A DNA stretch of 64,000 nt from Flavobacterium sp. 245 (GCF_004362055.1 NZ_SNXB01000010.1:1-64000); one strand, 5' to 3'. Counted from the first letter of the stretch, positions 7,582-17,514 are shown. The notes: generated from the letters alone by a model not told the origin. Made by a program: numbers and translations.

Positions 7582-9553
7582 ATGAAAAAGACTGCAGCTA
7601 TTGAACACGGAGTTGTTTCTTCAACGTCCCAGAAGCGAATTTTAATCGTGGAAGATCAGTTTATTGAAGCACATGATTTGCAGTTAATATTGGAAAAAGC
7701 TGGTTATGGCGTTACCGGAATTGCACGTTCTGTAGAGCAGGCTTTGGAGCACATTGAACATGAAAAACCAGATTTAGTTTTCTTGGATATTATGCTGAAA
7801 GGAAGTCGAAATGGTATCGAATTGGCACATCTGCTTAAAGAAAAATATATTGGGTTTATATTTATTTCGGCCAATTCAAGCAAAAGCATTTTAGACCAGG
7901 CGAAAACAACACAGCCTTATGGCTTTATTGTAAAACCTTTTAGGGATCAAGATGTTTTAACGACTCTCGAAATTGCATTTTATCGTCAGGAATATAGTTT
8001 AGAATCACAATTAAAACAGCAATTTCAGCTTCAGAAGGAGATTACAGAAATTATAAATTCAAATTTAAAAAGAGAAGATGCATTGCTGGCTTTTGGAAAA
8101 GTGATTCAGACTTTTATTCCATTTGATTATTTAGAAGCTGGATTTGTAACAACATCACAATATGATAATCTCGGAATTATCCGTAAAAATTTAGACGATT
8201 ATCAAATCATTGATCTGCAAAAACTTTCTCGGATCGCAGCAGTATCAACTAAGGAAATAAATGAGACATATAAAAAATCAAAAATAGATTTGGAGCCTAT
8301 TATTTATAGTGAAGAAGCGTTGATAAATAATTTTCAGGCAGCTCCGATTAAAGCTTTGATTGCACATAATTTTGGGATAAAATCATATTTGGTATTTCCT
8401 GTTTTGACAACTTCGGTTCAAAATTATCATTTTACATTTTACAGCAGAAATCTAAATATTTATTCACAAGAAAATTTAAAACTTTTAAATTCTCTTGAAA
8501 ATGCATTATCTCAGTTTGTCGCAAAAATTTATTCGGAAGAAAATTTTAATTTGACTATTAAAAAAGCGGAAACAAAAAACGAAAAAAAGACAATTGATAC
8601 AGAAGGATTTGAGGGTATTATAGGCAATAGTTCCCAAATGATTTCGGTTTTTAATTATATTCGAAAAGTGGCTCCGTCAGATACTTCGGTTTTGGTTTTA
8701 GGAGAAAGTGGTACCGGAAAAGAAAAAATCGCAAAAAGTATTCATGCGCTTTCACCTAGAAAAGAAGAACCTCTTGTTGTAATTAATTGTGGAGCTATTC
8801 CTGAAAATTTAGCTGAATCACTGCTTTTTGGTCATGAAAAAGGTGCTTTTACAGGTGCATTGGAAAGACGTATAGGCAAATTTGAACTTGCTGATGGCGG
8901 TACTGTTTTTTTAGATGAAATAGGAGAAATGTCTTTAGAACTACAGCTTAAATTGCTTCGTGTTTTACAGGAAAAAGAAATCGAGCGTGTTGGTGGCACT
9001 TCGTCAATAAAAATTGATGTCAGAATTATTGCTGCAACAAATAAAAATCTCGAAGAAGAAGTTGCAGCCGGAAGATTTAGAATGGATTTGTATTATCGTT
9101 TGCATGTTTTTCCTATTACTGTGCCTCCGCTAAAAAAGAGAAAAGAAGATATTCCTAATCTAGCAAATCATTTTATAAAGATTTACAGTGAAAAAATGGG
9201 CCGAAAAACACTCAATCTTTCTGATTTTGCATTGCAGCAGATTATGAATTACAATTGGCCGGGAAATATCAGAGAACTTGAACATGCTATACAGCGTGCC
9301 ATTTTGCTGACTGACGGAAATACGATTAAAGAAATTGAACTTTCTACGTCTTCAAAAATGCATCCAGAACAGACGTCTGAACCGTTTTCTATCAAAACTA
9401 TTTTAGAAAATGAAAGATTATATTCTCTATATTCTAAAAAAATGCAACGGAAAAATTTCAGGTGTTGGCGGTGCTGCCGAGATTTTAGATATTCATCCTT
9501 CGACTTTAAATTCCAAAATAAAAAAACTGGAAATAAAACGAGAAATTAGTTAA
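7582..9553 (+). pseudogene. Sigma-54 activator-type response regulator, frameshifted in its DNA-binding domain
   Basis: Domains in order: CheY-like receiver (about 19-135, phospho-acceptor Asp69 in FLDIM); a GAF-like middle (about 150-320); and a sigma-54 interaction AAA+ ATPase (about 345-575) with Walker A GESGTGKE starting at 374, GAFTGA at 421-426, and Walker B FLDEIGE with Asp445/Glu446. The C-terminal Fis-type helix-turn-helix is out of frame. After ENERL (ending 9420) the existing frame gives a basic, Cys-rich tail ending at TAG 9547-9549. The neighbouring frame from 9422 reads ILYILKKCNGK, GGAAEILDIHPSTLNSK and ends at TAA 9551-9553. Loss of two bases in a TA-rich tract near 9419-9422 would explain it. 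The product should keep its ATPase but lose DNA binding. It probably pairs with the adjacent broken kinase. Confidence 0.85.
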
Positions 9554-10335
9554 GTGATTTTTTCGAACCAGTCTGCAATATATAGAGCGATATCTTCCCA
9601 ATTTTGTTGCCCTAGCGCATAATGATTCTGATTTTCAAATTCTTTAAAACAAGTTATAGAATGCAGATTATGATATTTTTTAAAATTTGAATATTGAATT
9701 GAAGAAGGCGTAAAATGATCTGCAGTACTAGACAAAAATAAAAGTGGATTGTGTTTCTTTTTAAAATTAATTTTTGCTGATCCAGAAAAAATATTCCTTA
9801 TAAGAATTTTAGACTCAGGAATGATGAGTTTTTCATAGGTGTCTTTTTGTTCCTCAAATGACATTTTATTTGTAAAATACTGTTGCCAGTCTTTAAAAGA
9901 CATTAAATACGTTTTTTTTGAAGAAGTTAAAAAACCTAATGGTTTTAAGATTGCATTGTAAAATGAAAAACTAAGTGTCATTCCATTTTTTGGCGGAAAT
10001 GAATTTATGCAAACTCCCGCGTAAACTAATTCTTTTTCCATCAATAATTGCATCAGAAGCCCGCCGTACGAATGTCCAATCAAGATAGGTTTTTCTGGAA
10101 GTTTTTCGATAATTTCAATGTAATAATCCAACAAATTTTCCAGTGAAACTGTCGCGATTTTTGATTCAGGATGTTCTCTTCGTAAAATTTCAGCCGATGC
10201 ATTTTTGTATGGCCATGGAGGCGCAACTGTTTTATATCCTTTATTTTCAAAAAAAACAATCCACGCGTCCCAGCATGAATGGCTGATAAATGCGCCTGTA
10301 ATAAACATTATGGTTTTTTTATCAGATAAATACAT
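9550..10335 (-). CDS. Alpha/beta hydrolase (paralogue of the gene at 390)
   Basis: A 261-residue alpha/beta hydrolase. The open frame extends upstream to 10404, but alignment with the paralogue at 390-1160 favours the ATG at 10335 (MYLSDKKTIMF). The nucleophile elbow is GHSYGG with Ser89; an Asp in STADHF and a His in QNHYALG complete the triad. The oxyanion region reads TGAF instead of the HGNF of the paralogue. No signal peptide remains with this start, so it should be cytoplasmic. It is convergent with the response regulator and its stop codon overlaps the regulator's end by a few bases. The substrate is unknown. Confidence 0.85.
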   Translation of the reverse strand: MYLSDKKTIMFITGAFISHSCWDAWIVFFENKGYKTVAPPWPYKNASAEILRREHPESKIATVSLENLLDYYIEIIEKLPEKPILIGHSYGGLLMQLLMEKELVYAGVCINSFPPKNGMTLSFSFYNAILKPLGFLTSSKKTYLMSFKDWQQYFTNKMSFEEQKDTYEKLIIPESKILIRNIFSGSAKINFKKKHNPLLFLSSTADHFTPSSIQYSNFKKYHNLHSITCFKEFENQNHYALGQQNWEDIALYIADWFEKIT

Positions 10336-10870
10336 GTTGCTTTTGTTTGTGATTATTTTCAGAAACGCAATATTTTTTGTTATATAATCTAGATACAAAA
10401 ACAAAAGGAATGCCTTTTTTGTAAAGCATTGATTATAAAAGCATTTTTATATTATACCGATTTAAACTTATTATATATCGTTAAAACAGAGTTTCAATTA
10501 TTGAAATATCATAATTTTCAATAATAAACAGGTTGTCAATGAGAAAGTTAGAGGTTCGGATTATTATTTACTCATGAAAATTGAAGCTTTTATAGTGGAA
10601 AAAAAAAGATTTAATAGCTATTTTGATACGTATTTGTTAGGGAAGTGATTATGGAATAAGATCTTTTAGTATCTTGGCAGTCGGTATTAGTGATCGCAAA
10701 AAGGCTTTAAAACTAAATAGCCAAATTCATTTTAAAATGAAAATTATACGATTACAGTTAATTTATTAACGAAGAACACCAAAATTACAATCAATTTTTA
10801 GCCAGTTCAGAAAATACAAAAAGGTGGTTTGTTTTTCTGGAAAGTGGTCAACCCAGAAAATTAAATTAAG
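10336..10870. other. Intergenic region upstream of the GH2 gene
   Basis: AT-rich, about 535 bases, with no credible gene. It contains a 9-bp inverted repeat TTATTGAAA (10498-10506) and TTTCAATAA (10516-10524), possibly an operator. I found no full TTG/TAnnTTTG promoter, so the GH2 start site is not placed. Confidence 0.4.
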
Positions 10871-13561
10871 ATGACTCAAAGAAAAATTATACTCCTATGT
10901 ATACTGTTTGCTTTTGTGACAGTATTCAGTCAGGAAAAAATTAAACAATCCATCAATTCAAATTGGCAATTTTATAAAGGAAAAGCCCAAACCACCGATA
11001 TAGAAAATGGAAAAAATGTAGATTGGGAAGATGTCAACCTACCACACAGCTGGAATAAGTCTGATGTCATGGACGATCAATGGGGATATTATCGTGGTGA
11101 AGGCTGGTACAAGAAAACAGTTTTCGTAAATCCGAGTTGGAAGAACAAATCAGTTTATCTTTATTTTGAAGGTGCAAGTCAAACGACAGAAGTTTATATT
11201 AATGGAAAAAAATTGGGTTCGCATATTGGCGGTTATAACTTTTTCAGTTTTCCAATAAATGATTTTCTTCAGTTTGATAATCCTGAAAAAGGAAATCAGA
11301 TTGTGGTGAAAGTTGATAATAGTTACAACGAAAATATTCCGCCTCTTGATGCCGATTTTACTTTCTATGGTGGCATTTATCGTGATGTTTATTTGGTTGC
11401 CACAAATGAAGTTCATTTTGATATGAGCAACAAAGCTTCTAATGGAGTTTTTGTAACAACACCTTTGGTTTCTGCTTCTTCGGCAAATTTTCAATTGAAA
11501 GGAATTGTTGAAAATGCATCTAATTCTTCAAAAGAAATAAAAATTACTACAAAATTATTCGACGAAAATAATGTTGAAATTGCCAATATTACTTCAGATT
11601 TAAAATTAAAACCCAATACAAAAACGGAGTTTAAACAGCTTTCAAAAGCAATTCAGAATCCGAAATTGTGGTCGCCAGATCAGCCTAATTTGTATAAAGT
11701 TGTGTCGGTTATTTTAGATAAAAAAACAAAACAACAATTGGATTTATTTTCTGCTCCGCTTGGTTTCAGATGGTTTGAATTTACTGCAGATAAAGGATTT
11801 TTTCTGAATGGAAAACCAACGAAATTAATTGGCGCTAACCGTCATCAGGATTATAAAGACTTGGCAAATGCCTTGCCAGATGCTTTAGCAGAAAAAGACA
11901 TGCAGTTGATAAAAGACATGGGCGGAAATTTTGTTCGTGTGGCGCATTATCCGCAAGATCCGACTGTTTTAGAAACTTGTGACAGAATTGGACTTTTAGC
12001 AATGGTAGAAACTCCCTTAGTCAATAGAATTACTGAAACGAAGGAGTTTGAAGACAACAGTCTTGAAATGCAGAGGGAAATGATTCGCCAGAGTTTTAAT
12101 CACCCGAGTGTAATTGTCTGGGCTTATATGAATGAAATTTTGCTTCGTCCGAGATACGATGAAAAATCGGCTGAAAGACAAACGTATTATAAAAACGTTG
12201 CAGCATTGGCACAAAAACTTGAAAATTTGACAAGAGAAGAAGATCCTTCACGCTACACCATGTTGCCTAATCACGGCGCTTTTGATTTGTACAATTCGGT
12301 GGGATTAACTAAAATTCCAATGGTGGTAGGATGGAATTTGTATCAGGGCTGGTACAGTGGTGAGTTTGGCGGTTTAGAAAAATATTTGGAAAAGCATCAT
12401 CAAGTTTTACCTGACAAACCTGTGGTAATTACAGAATTTGGTGCCGACGCTGACAGAAGAATGCGATCACAAAATCCGCAGAAATTTGATAAAACAATGG
12501 ATTATGCCATGTTGTATCATAAACATTACTTGAATGCGATTGAAAATCTCGATTATGTTGCCGGAGGAACAATTTGGAATTTGGTAGAATTTAATTCGGA
12601 AGGAAGAGCTGAAAGCTGGCCTCATATGAATAACAAAGGAATTATTTCTTGGGACAGAATCCCGAAAGATGCGTATTATTTTTATCAAGCAAGACTATCT
12701 AAAAAGCCAATTGTAAGCATTGGTTCTAAAAACTGGACACATCGTTCAGGAGTTTTAGCTTCTGAAAATGAGGAGTTTTATTATGAGAATTTAGAAGTTT
12801 TCTCTAATGAAAATGAAATTACTTTAAAAGTAAACGGGCAAAATTTAGGAAGTCAGAAAACAAAAGAAGGTTCGACTATATTTAAAGTTCCTTTTAAAAA
12901 TGGAATTAATTTGGTTGAAGCTTTTTCGACATCAAACGAAAACGTGAAGGATTTTGTTTCAATTAATTATACACTTTATGCTCCGAATTTAAACAGCAAA
13001 AAATACCCATTTGAAAACATCAGAATTAGTTTAGGCGATAAACGACAATATACAGATGAATTGATGAATCAAAACTGGCTTCCGGAACAGGAGTATAAAA
13101 ATGGAAGTTGGGGCTATGTTGGTGGTCAGGTTTATAAAATGCCTGGAAATCCGCAGATTCCGTACGGAACAAATAAATTGATAAAGGGAACTGAAAATGA
13201 TCCAATTTATCAGACACAAAGAGAAGGAATTGAAGCTTTTAATTTTGATGTTCCGGATGGAAAATATGAAATGACACTGTATTTTGCTGAGCTTGTTTCG
13301 GGTAATACCAGAGAAGCTTTGGCTTATAATTTGGCTGAGAAAAGTGTGAAGGAAGAAAAAGCTTTTAGAGTTTTTGATGTTTTGGTAAACGGTGAATTGC
13401 TTTTAGAAAATTTCGGAAATCAAAATTATCTAGAACCTGAAAAAGCAGTTGAGATGAAAACGACCATTTTTGTTAGAGTTGGAAAAGGAATTCGTGTTGA
13501 TTTTAAAGCCAAAACAGGCAAAACAATTTTAAACGGAATAGAATTAAAGAGAATTTTTTAA
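10871..13561 (+). CDS. GH2 glycoside hydrolase with C-terminal malectin-like domain
   Basis: A secreted 896-residue glycosidase, probably periplasmic. A signal peptide (MTQRKIILL to VFSQ) precedes a GH2 sugar-binding jelly roll (about 25-180), an Ig-like middle domain (about 190-300) and the TIM barrel (about 305-600). Glu422 in AYMNE fits the acid/base and Glu522 in ITEFGAD the nucleophile. NHPSV and GANRHQDY are GH2 signatures. The last 180 residues (from about 715, ISLGDKRQY to FDVLVNGE and GIELKRIF) look like a malectin-type carbohydrate-binding domain. GH2 covers beta-galactosidases, beta-glucuronidases and beta-mannosidases, and I cannot choose safely. It is followed by a terminator, so it is probably monocistronic, but it may serve the SusC/SusD pair downstream. 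Confidence 0.92.
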   Translation: MTQRKIILLCILFAFVTVFSQEKIKQSINSNWQFYKGKAQTTDIENGKNVDWEDVNLPHSWNKSDVMDDQWGYYRGEGWYKKTVFVNPSWKNKSVYLYFEGASQTTEVYINGKKLGSHIGGYNFFSFPINDFLQFDNPEKGNQIVVKVDNSYNENIPPLDADFTFYGGIYRDVYLVATNEVHFDMSNKASNGVFVTTPLVSASSANFQLKGIVENASNSSKEIKITTKLFDENNVEIANITSDLKLKPNTKTEFKQLSKAIQNPKLWSPDQPNLYKVVSVILDKKTKQQLDLFSAPLGFRWFEFTADKGFFLNGKPTKLIGANRHQDYKDLANALPDALAEKDMQLIKDMGGNFVRVAHYPQDPTVLETCDRIGLLAMVETPLVNRITETKEFEDNSLEMQREMIRQSFNHPSVIVWAYMNEILLRPRYDEKSAERQTYYKNVAALAQKLENLTREEDPSRYTMLPNHGAFDLYNSVGLTKIPMVVGWNLYQGWYSGEFGGLEKYLEKHHQVLPDKPVVITEFGADADRRMRSQNPQKFDKTMDYAMLYHKHYLNAIENLDYVAGGTIWNLVEFNSEGRAESWPHMNNKGIISWDRIPKDAYYFYQARLSKKPIVSIGSKNWTHRSGVLASENEEFYYENLEVFSNENEITLKVNGQNLGSQKTKEGSTIFKVPFKNGINLVEAFSTSNENVKDFVSINYTLYAPNLNSKKYPFENIRISLGDKRQYTDELMNQNWLPEQEYKNGSWGYVGGQVYKMPGNPQIPYGTNKLIKGTENDPIYQTQREGIEAFNFDVPDGKYEMTLYFAELVSGNTREALAYNLAEKSVKEEKAFRVFDVLVNGELLLENFGNQNYLEPEKAVEMKTTIFVRVGKGIRVDFKAKTGKTILNGIELKRIF

Positions 13562-13606
13562 AGAAGCTTAAAAAAACTAGTTTATTAAACATAGATTATG
13601 TTGATG

Positions 13607-13637
13607 ACTTTGTCAAAGTTTGAAACTTTGACAAAGT
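13607..13637. repeat. Nested perfect palindrome (ACTTTG/CAAAGT)
   Basis: A 15-base arm (13607-13621) and its exact reverse complement (13623-13637) flank a single G. Each arm is itself nearly palindromic (ACTTTG-T-CAAAGT). No T run follows, so it is not a standard terminator. It resembles short repeats seen between genes in Flavobacterium genomes. Confidence 0.55.
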
Positions 13638-13673
13638 TAAATTGACAAAAGAAATACTTTAAATTAAACAAAA

Positions 13674-13709
13674 AGAGTCCAGAATTTTGCTAAATTCTGG
13701 GCTCTTTTT
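13674..13709 (+). terminator. Terminator of the GH2 gene
   Basis: A 14-bp stem (13674-13687 with 13692-13705, one G-T wobble) with loop TGCT and a following T run. Confidence 0.85.
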
Positions 13710-13916
13710 GTTTTTGAAGCACGTAAAATTTAATATTTTCTGCTGTTACAAGGTTTTCTACAAATGGCATCAATTTCAATTCCATTCTGTTAAATTAGTA
13801 AAATTCTTATAAAATGTTAAAAAAGAGGTAAATTACTAAATACCTTGTTTTTAGTTGATTAAAATTCCGAAATCAATATAGTTAACAATTTTTTTTCAAA
13901 AAAAACCTTTAAAATT

Positions 13917-13945
13917 TTTGAATTAGAATTTTTAATTTACTTTTG
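13917..13945 (+). promoter_or_regulatory. Promoter of the first SusC/SusD operon
   Basis: TTTG (13917-13920), a 17-base spacer and TACTTTTG (13938-13945) match the Bacteroidota consensus. Transcription would start near 13950, leaving an untranslated leader of about 370 bases before the SusC start at 14324. Confidence 0.65.
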
Positions 13946-14175
13946 TTCTATCAAATTAGTAGAGTTTTAAAATAATCTAATAAAATAGGCATTACAACGC
14001 ATTTTATTTTTGAGCAGAAGAGAAGAAATTTAAAATAGTTGCACTTTGAAAGTGATGTTTTAAAAAATCTTGCATCTCAAAATCATAAAAAATATAAAAA
14101 AGGAATTCGCGATTATAGGATTGAAATCTTGCAAAAAATCCAAGTCAAATAGTAATAATCAAAATAAAAATAAAA

Positions 14176-14202
14176 ATGAAAAAACGAATGTGCAGTAAAT
14201 AA
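14176..14202 (+). CDS. Possible 8-codon leader peptide
   Basis: A short open frame encodes MKKRMCSK and stops at TAA 14200-14202, just before a strong hairpin. Its place inside the long leader of a SusC gene, the Met and Cys codons and the hairpins behind it fit a ribosome-mediated attenuator. Function is inference, and so short a frame can arise by chance. Confidence 0.35.
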   Translation: MKKRMCSK

Positions 14203-14206
14203 AAAA

Positions 14207-14302
14207 CCATTTCTGTTGCAGCAGAAATGGTGAAGCTTAAAAGAAATTGTTCATCTCTATAAGGGTAGCGAGAATGGAATATCCATTTTCGGCTGACCTT
14301 AT
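14207..14302 (+). promoter_or_regulatory. Structured 5' leader of SusC (two hairpins)
   Basis: The first hairpin is CCATTTCTG (14207-14215) with CAGAAATGG (14222-14230). The second, 14259-14302, is longer: ATAAGG/CCTTAT outside, AGC/GCT in the middle and GAGAATGGA/TCCATTTTC at the tip. It ends 21 bases before the SusC ATG, close enough to influence translation initiation. It does not match any riboswitch consensus I know. Confidence 0.5.
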
Positions 14303-14323
14303 TTATTAAACCAAAACAAAGTA

Positions 14324-17300
14324 ATGAAAAAAAAATTAAATACATATGCATGGTTATGCATTTTATTGATTTCCATAGGTCTTAGAGCTCAAGAGACTAA
14401 ACCTTTAATCCAATCGAAACTAGAAGGAACTGTAATAGATGCTGTCACAAAGGAGCCTGTTATTGGCGCTTCAGTAAACATTAAAGGAACCACGCACGGA
14501 GTGGTAACAGATTTAGACGGGAAGTTTTTTTTCCAGACAGGACAAAAATTTCCTTATACGCTGATAGTAAGTTATCTTGGGTATAAAAAAACCGAAGTTG
14601 TAGTTACTCAAAATGCAGTTGTTATTGATCTTGCTGCAGAACAGAATGTTTTATCAGAAGTTGTAGTTACCGCATTAGGTATTACAAAAGAAAAGAAATC
14701 GTTAGGATATACTACCCAAGCACTTAAAGGAAAGGAATTGTCAGATACAAAAGAGACGAACTTTTTAAATAGTCTTAGTGGTAAATTAGCAGGTGTACGT
14801 ATCACAAATTCACAAGGAGATATGGGATCTTCACGTATTATTATTCGTGGAGAAACTTCTATTGCAGGAAATAATCAGCCATTATTTGTTGTTGACGGAA
14901 TTCCAGTAGATAACTCGCAGCTGAATTCTGGAGGAGCAACCCGAGATTTCAAAAATGCGATTTCTGATTTAAATCCGCAGGATATTGAAACTTTAACGGT
15001 ATTGAAAGGTCCAAATGCGGCAGCTCTTTATGGATCACGTGCGGCGCATGGTGTTGTTCTTATCACAACAAAATCTGGAAAAGGCCAAAAAGGACTTGGA
15101 ATTACTGTTAACTCAGGTATAACGGTTTCTCAAGTTACTACTTTGCCTAGCTTTCAAAATACATTTGGACAAGGATCAAATGGAAAGTTCAGCTATGTTG
15201 ACGGTAAAGGAGGCGGAGTTAATGATGGAGTTGATGAAAGCTGGGGTCCTAAAATGGACGGGCGCTTGATTCCTCAATTTTACTCAAATGGAGTTGCAGT
15301 ACCGTTTGTGGCGCATCCTAATAATGTAAAAGACTTTTTTAATACAGGTCTTACTTATGATAATAGTGTTTCTGTGGCTAAGTCAGATGACAAATCAGAT
15401 TTTCGCTTAGGGGTAAATAATCAAAAACAATTAGGAACAGTACCTAATAGTGAAGTAAATAAAACAAATTTTAGTGTTAACACTAATTACCAAATATCTC
15501 CAAATATAAAAGTTGGTGTAACAGCAAATTATATTACTACTAATGCTCCAGCATTGCCAGGTGGTCCATCGGGTGGACGTGCTGCAGGAGTAATGCTTCA
15601 GTTTCTTTGGTTCGGACGTCAGGTTGATATCGACCAATTAGATAAAAATTGGAATCAAAACTGGAATAACAGCTATTATAGCAATCCGTATTGGAATGCC
15701 TATTATAATACTACAAGTCAGCAACGAAATCGTATAATTGGTGATGTCCATTTGGATGTAAAAATTATCGACGGACTTAATTTTAGATTCCGTACAGGAG
15801 TTGATTATTATAATGACCGCAGAAAGTATACAATTAAGTATGGTACAAACGGAACTCCGTTTGGGTCTTATGCGGAAGATGCTTACACTGTAAATGAACA
15901 AAATACAGAAGGAATCTTGCAATACACTAAAAAACTGAATAACGATTTTAGTTTAGATGCTCTTGGCGGATTCAATATTCGTAATCACAGTGATGCAAAC
16001 AATTATCAAAAAGCGCCACGTTTGGCTGTACCAGATTTATATACGTTGACAAATTCAAGAGATCCGTTAACCTCATCAAATTCATTATCAAGACTGAGAG
16101 TTTACAGTGCATATGCTTCAGCGCAATTGGGCTTTAGAAATTATGCGTTTTTAAACGTAACTGCTCGTAATGACTGGTCGTCAACATTGCCAAGCAGCAA
16201 CCGTTCTTATTTTTATCCTTCTATTAATGGAAGTTTAGTGTTAACTGATGCTTTGAATATTAAAAGTAATACACTTGATTTCTTGAAGCTTCGTGGCGGA
16301 TGGTCTGAAGTAGGAAATGATGCTGATCCGTACCAATTATCAACAGTTTATAATTTTCAGACAGCATTTGACGGAAATCCGATTCAAACTTCTTCACAAA
16401 AGAAACTTAATGAAAACTTGAAACCAGAAACAACTCGTTCTTCTGAAGTTGGTTTAGAAGCTTCTTTCTGGAAAAACAGATTGCATTTTGATGCTGCGTA
16501 CTATAATACGGATAGTTTTGATCAAATTTTAGAAATAAAAACTACTGCTTCAAGCGGTTATAATTCACAGTTGATTAATGCTGGTAAAATTAACAACCAT
16601 GGTATAGAAGTTCAATTAGATGGAAATCCAGTTCAAACTGAAAACTTCAAATGGAATATTGGCGTAAATTATTCTAAGAATATAAGCGAAGTAAAAATTC
16701 TTGATTATGATAAACAGATCCAGAATTACACCATTGGTTCTTCAGGAGGAGTTGATGTATTAGCATCTGTAGGTCAAGCTTACGGCGCACTTTATGGAAC
16801 AGCTTATCAGCGTGATACAAATGGAAATATTGTAGTTGGAGCAAATGGATTGCCAAAAGCGGATCCGGCAAAGAAAGTATTAGGACATTACACGCCTGAT
16901 TATTTAGCAGGTGTAACCAATACATTGACGTATAAAAATATTGAATTGTCATTTCTTGTTGATGCAAGTGTAGGTGGAGAACTTTTTTCTGGAACGAACA
17001 GAACAGGTAATTATACAGGAGTTTTAGCTCAAACACTTCCAGGACGTGATGCAGCAAATGGTGGATTGAATTACTATGTGTCTGGTTCAACAAAAACTTT
17101 ATTGCCAGCGGGTGCAACTGCGCCAGGCGGTGCAACTGTATATGATGACGGAATGATTTTTAATGGCGTTTATGCTGATGGAACAAAAAATACATCAGTG
17201 CTTAGCGCTCAGGAATATTACAAAGCGTCATACAATATTAGCGAGGCTTATATTTACAGCTCAACTTTTGTAAAAATGAGAGAGATAAAACTAGCATACA

Positions 17301-17503
17301 ATTTAAATAAGTCATTTGCTAAAAAGCTAGGATTGGTGGGAGGAAGTATTACTGCTGTAGGCCGTAACTTATTCTTTATCTATAAAGATGCGCCAAATAT
17401 TGATCCTGAAACAGCCTTCAATACTGGAAATGCTCAAGGTTTAGAGAGTTTGGCTTTGCCAACTACGAGAAATTTCAGTCTTAATGTTAATCTTAAATTT
17501 TAA
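14324..17503 (+). CDS. SusC-family TonB-dependent outer-membrane transporter (pair 1)
   Basis: An outer-membrane barrel that imports glycan fragments or other nutrients using TonB energy. The 1059-residue protein has a signal peptide (to RAQ, residue 23), a carboxypeptidase-regulatory-like domain (about 33-105, SKLEGTVID to VSYLGYKK), a TonB-box-like VVVTALG at 113-119, a plug domain (about 130-250, with NPQDIETLTVLKG and GSRAAHGVVLITTK) and a 22-strand barrel ending in an aromatic residue (LNVNLKF). The SusD partner starts 11 bases downstream. Its long leader with hairpins suggests post-transcriptional control. The substrate is not evident; the GH2 enzyme upstream is the only nearby glycosidase. 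Confidence 0.95.
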   Translation: MKKKLNTYAWLCILLISIGLRAQETKPLIQSKLEGTVIDAVTKEPVIGASVNIKGTTHGVVTDLDGKFFFQTGQKFPYTLIVSYLGYKKTEVVVTQNAVVIDLAAEQNVLSEVVVTALGITKEKKSLGYTTQALKGKELSDTKETNFLNSLSGKLAGVRITNSQGDMGSSRIIIRGETSIAGNNQPLFVVDGIPVDNSQLNSGGATRDFKNAISDLNPQDIETLTVLKGPNAAALYGSRAAHGVVLITTKSGKGQKGLGITVNSGITVSQVTTLPSFQNTFGQGSNGKFSYVDGKGGGVNDGVDESWGPKMDGRLIPQFYSNGVAVPFVAHPNNVKDFFNTGLTYDNSVSVAKSDDKSDFRLGVNNQKQLGTVPNSEVNKTNFSVNTNYQISPNIKVGVTANYITTNAPALPGGPSGGRAAGVMLQFLWFGRQVDIDQLDKNWNQNWNNSYYSNPYWNAYYNTTSQQRNRIIGDVHLDVKIIDGLNFRFRTGVDYYNDRRKYTIKYGTNGTPFGSYAEDAYTVNEQNTEGILQYTKKLNNDFSLDALGGFNIRNHSDANNYQKAPRLAVPDLYTLTNSRDPLTSSNSLSRLRVYSAYASAQLGFRNYAFLNVTARNDWSSTLPSSNRSYFYPSINGSLVLTDALNIKSNTLDFLKLRGGWSEVGNDADPYQLSTVYNFQTAFDGNPIQTSSQKKLNENLKPETTRSSEVGLEASFWKNRLHFDAAYYNTDSFDQILEIKTTASSGYNSQLINAGKINNHGIEVQLDGNPVQTENFKWNIGVNYSKNISEVKILDYDKQIQNYTIGSSGGVDVLASVGQAYGALYGTAYQRDTNGNIVVGANGLPKADPAKKVLGHYTPDYLAGVTNTLTYKNIELSFLVDASVGGELFSGTNRTGNYTGVLAQTLPGRDAANGGLNYYVSGSTKTLLPAGATAPGGATVYDDGMIFNGVYADGTKNTSVLSAQEYYKASYNISEAYIYSSTFVKMREIKLAYNLNKSFAKKLGLVGGSITAVGRNLFFIYKDAPNIDPETAFNTGNAQGLESLALPTTRNFSLNVNLKF

Positions 17504-17514
17504 AAAAAAGAATC

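Noticed and set aside
10336..10404. N-terminal extension of the hydrolase at 9550
   Set aside because: The extra residues have no counterpart in the paralogue at 390 and precede the first strand of the fold; ATG 10335 fits better.
16674..17135. A 153-codon open frame on the minus strand inside SusC
   Set aside because: It is antisense to conserved barrel sequence, rich in Leu/His/Gln as expected from the opposite strand, and has no family features. Other long antisense frames in the window were dismissed for the same reason.
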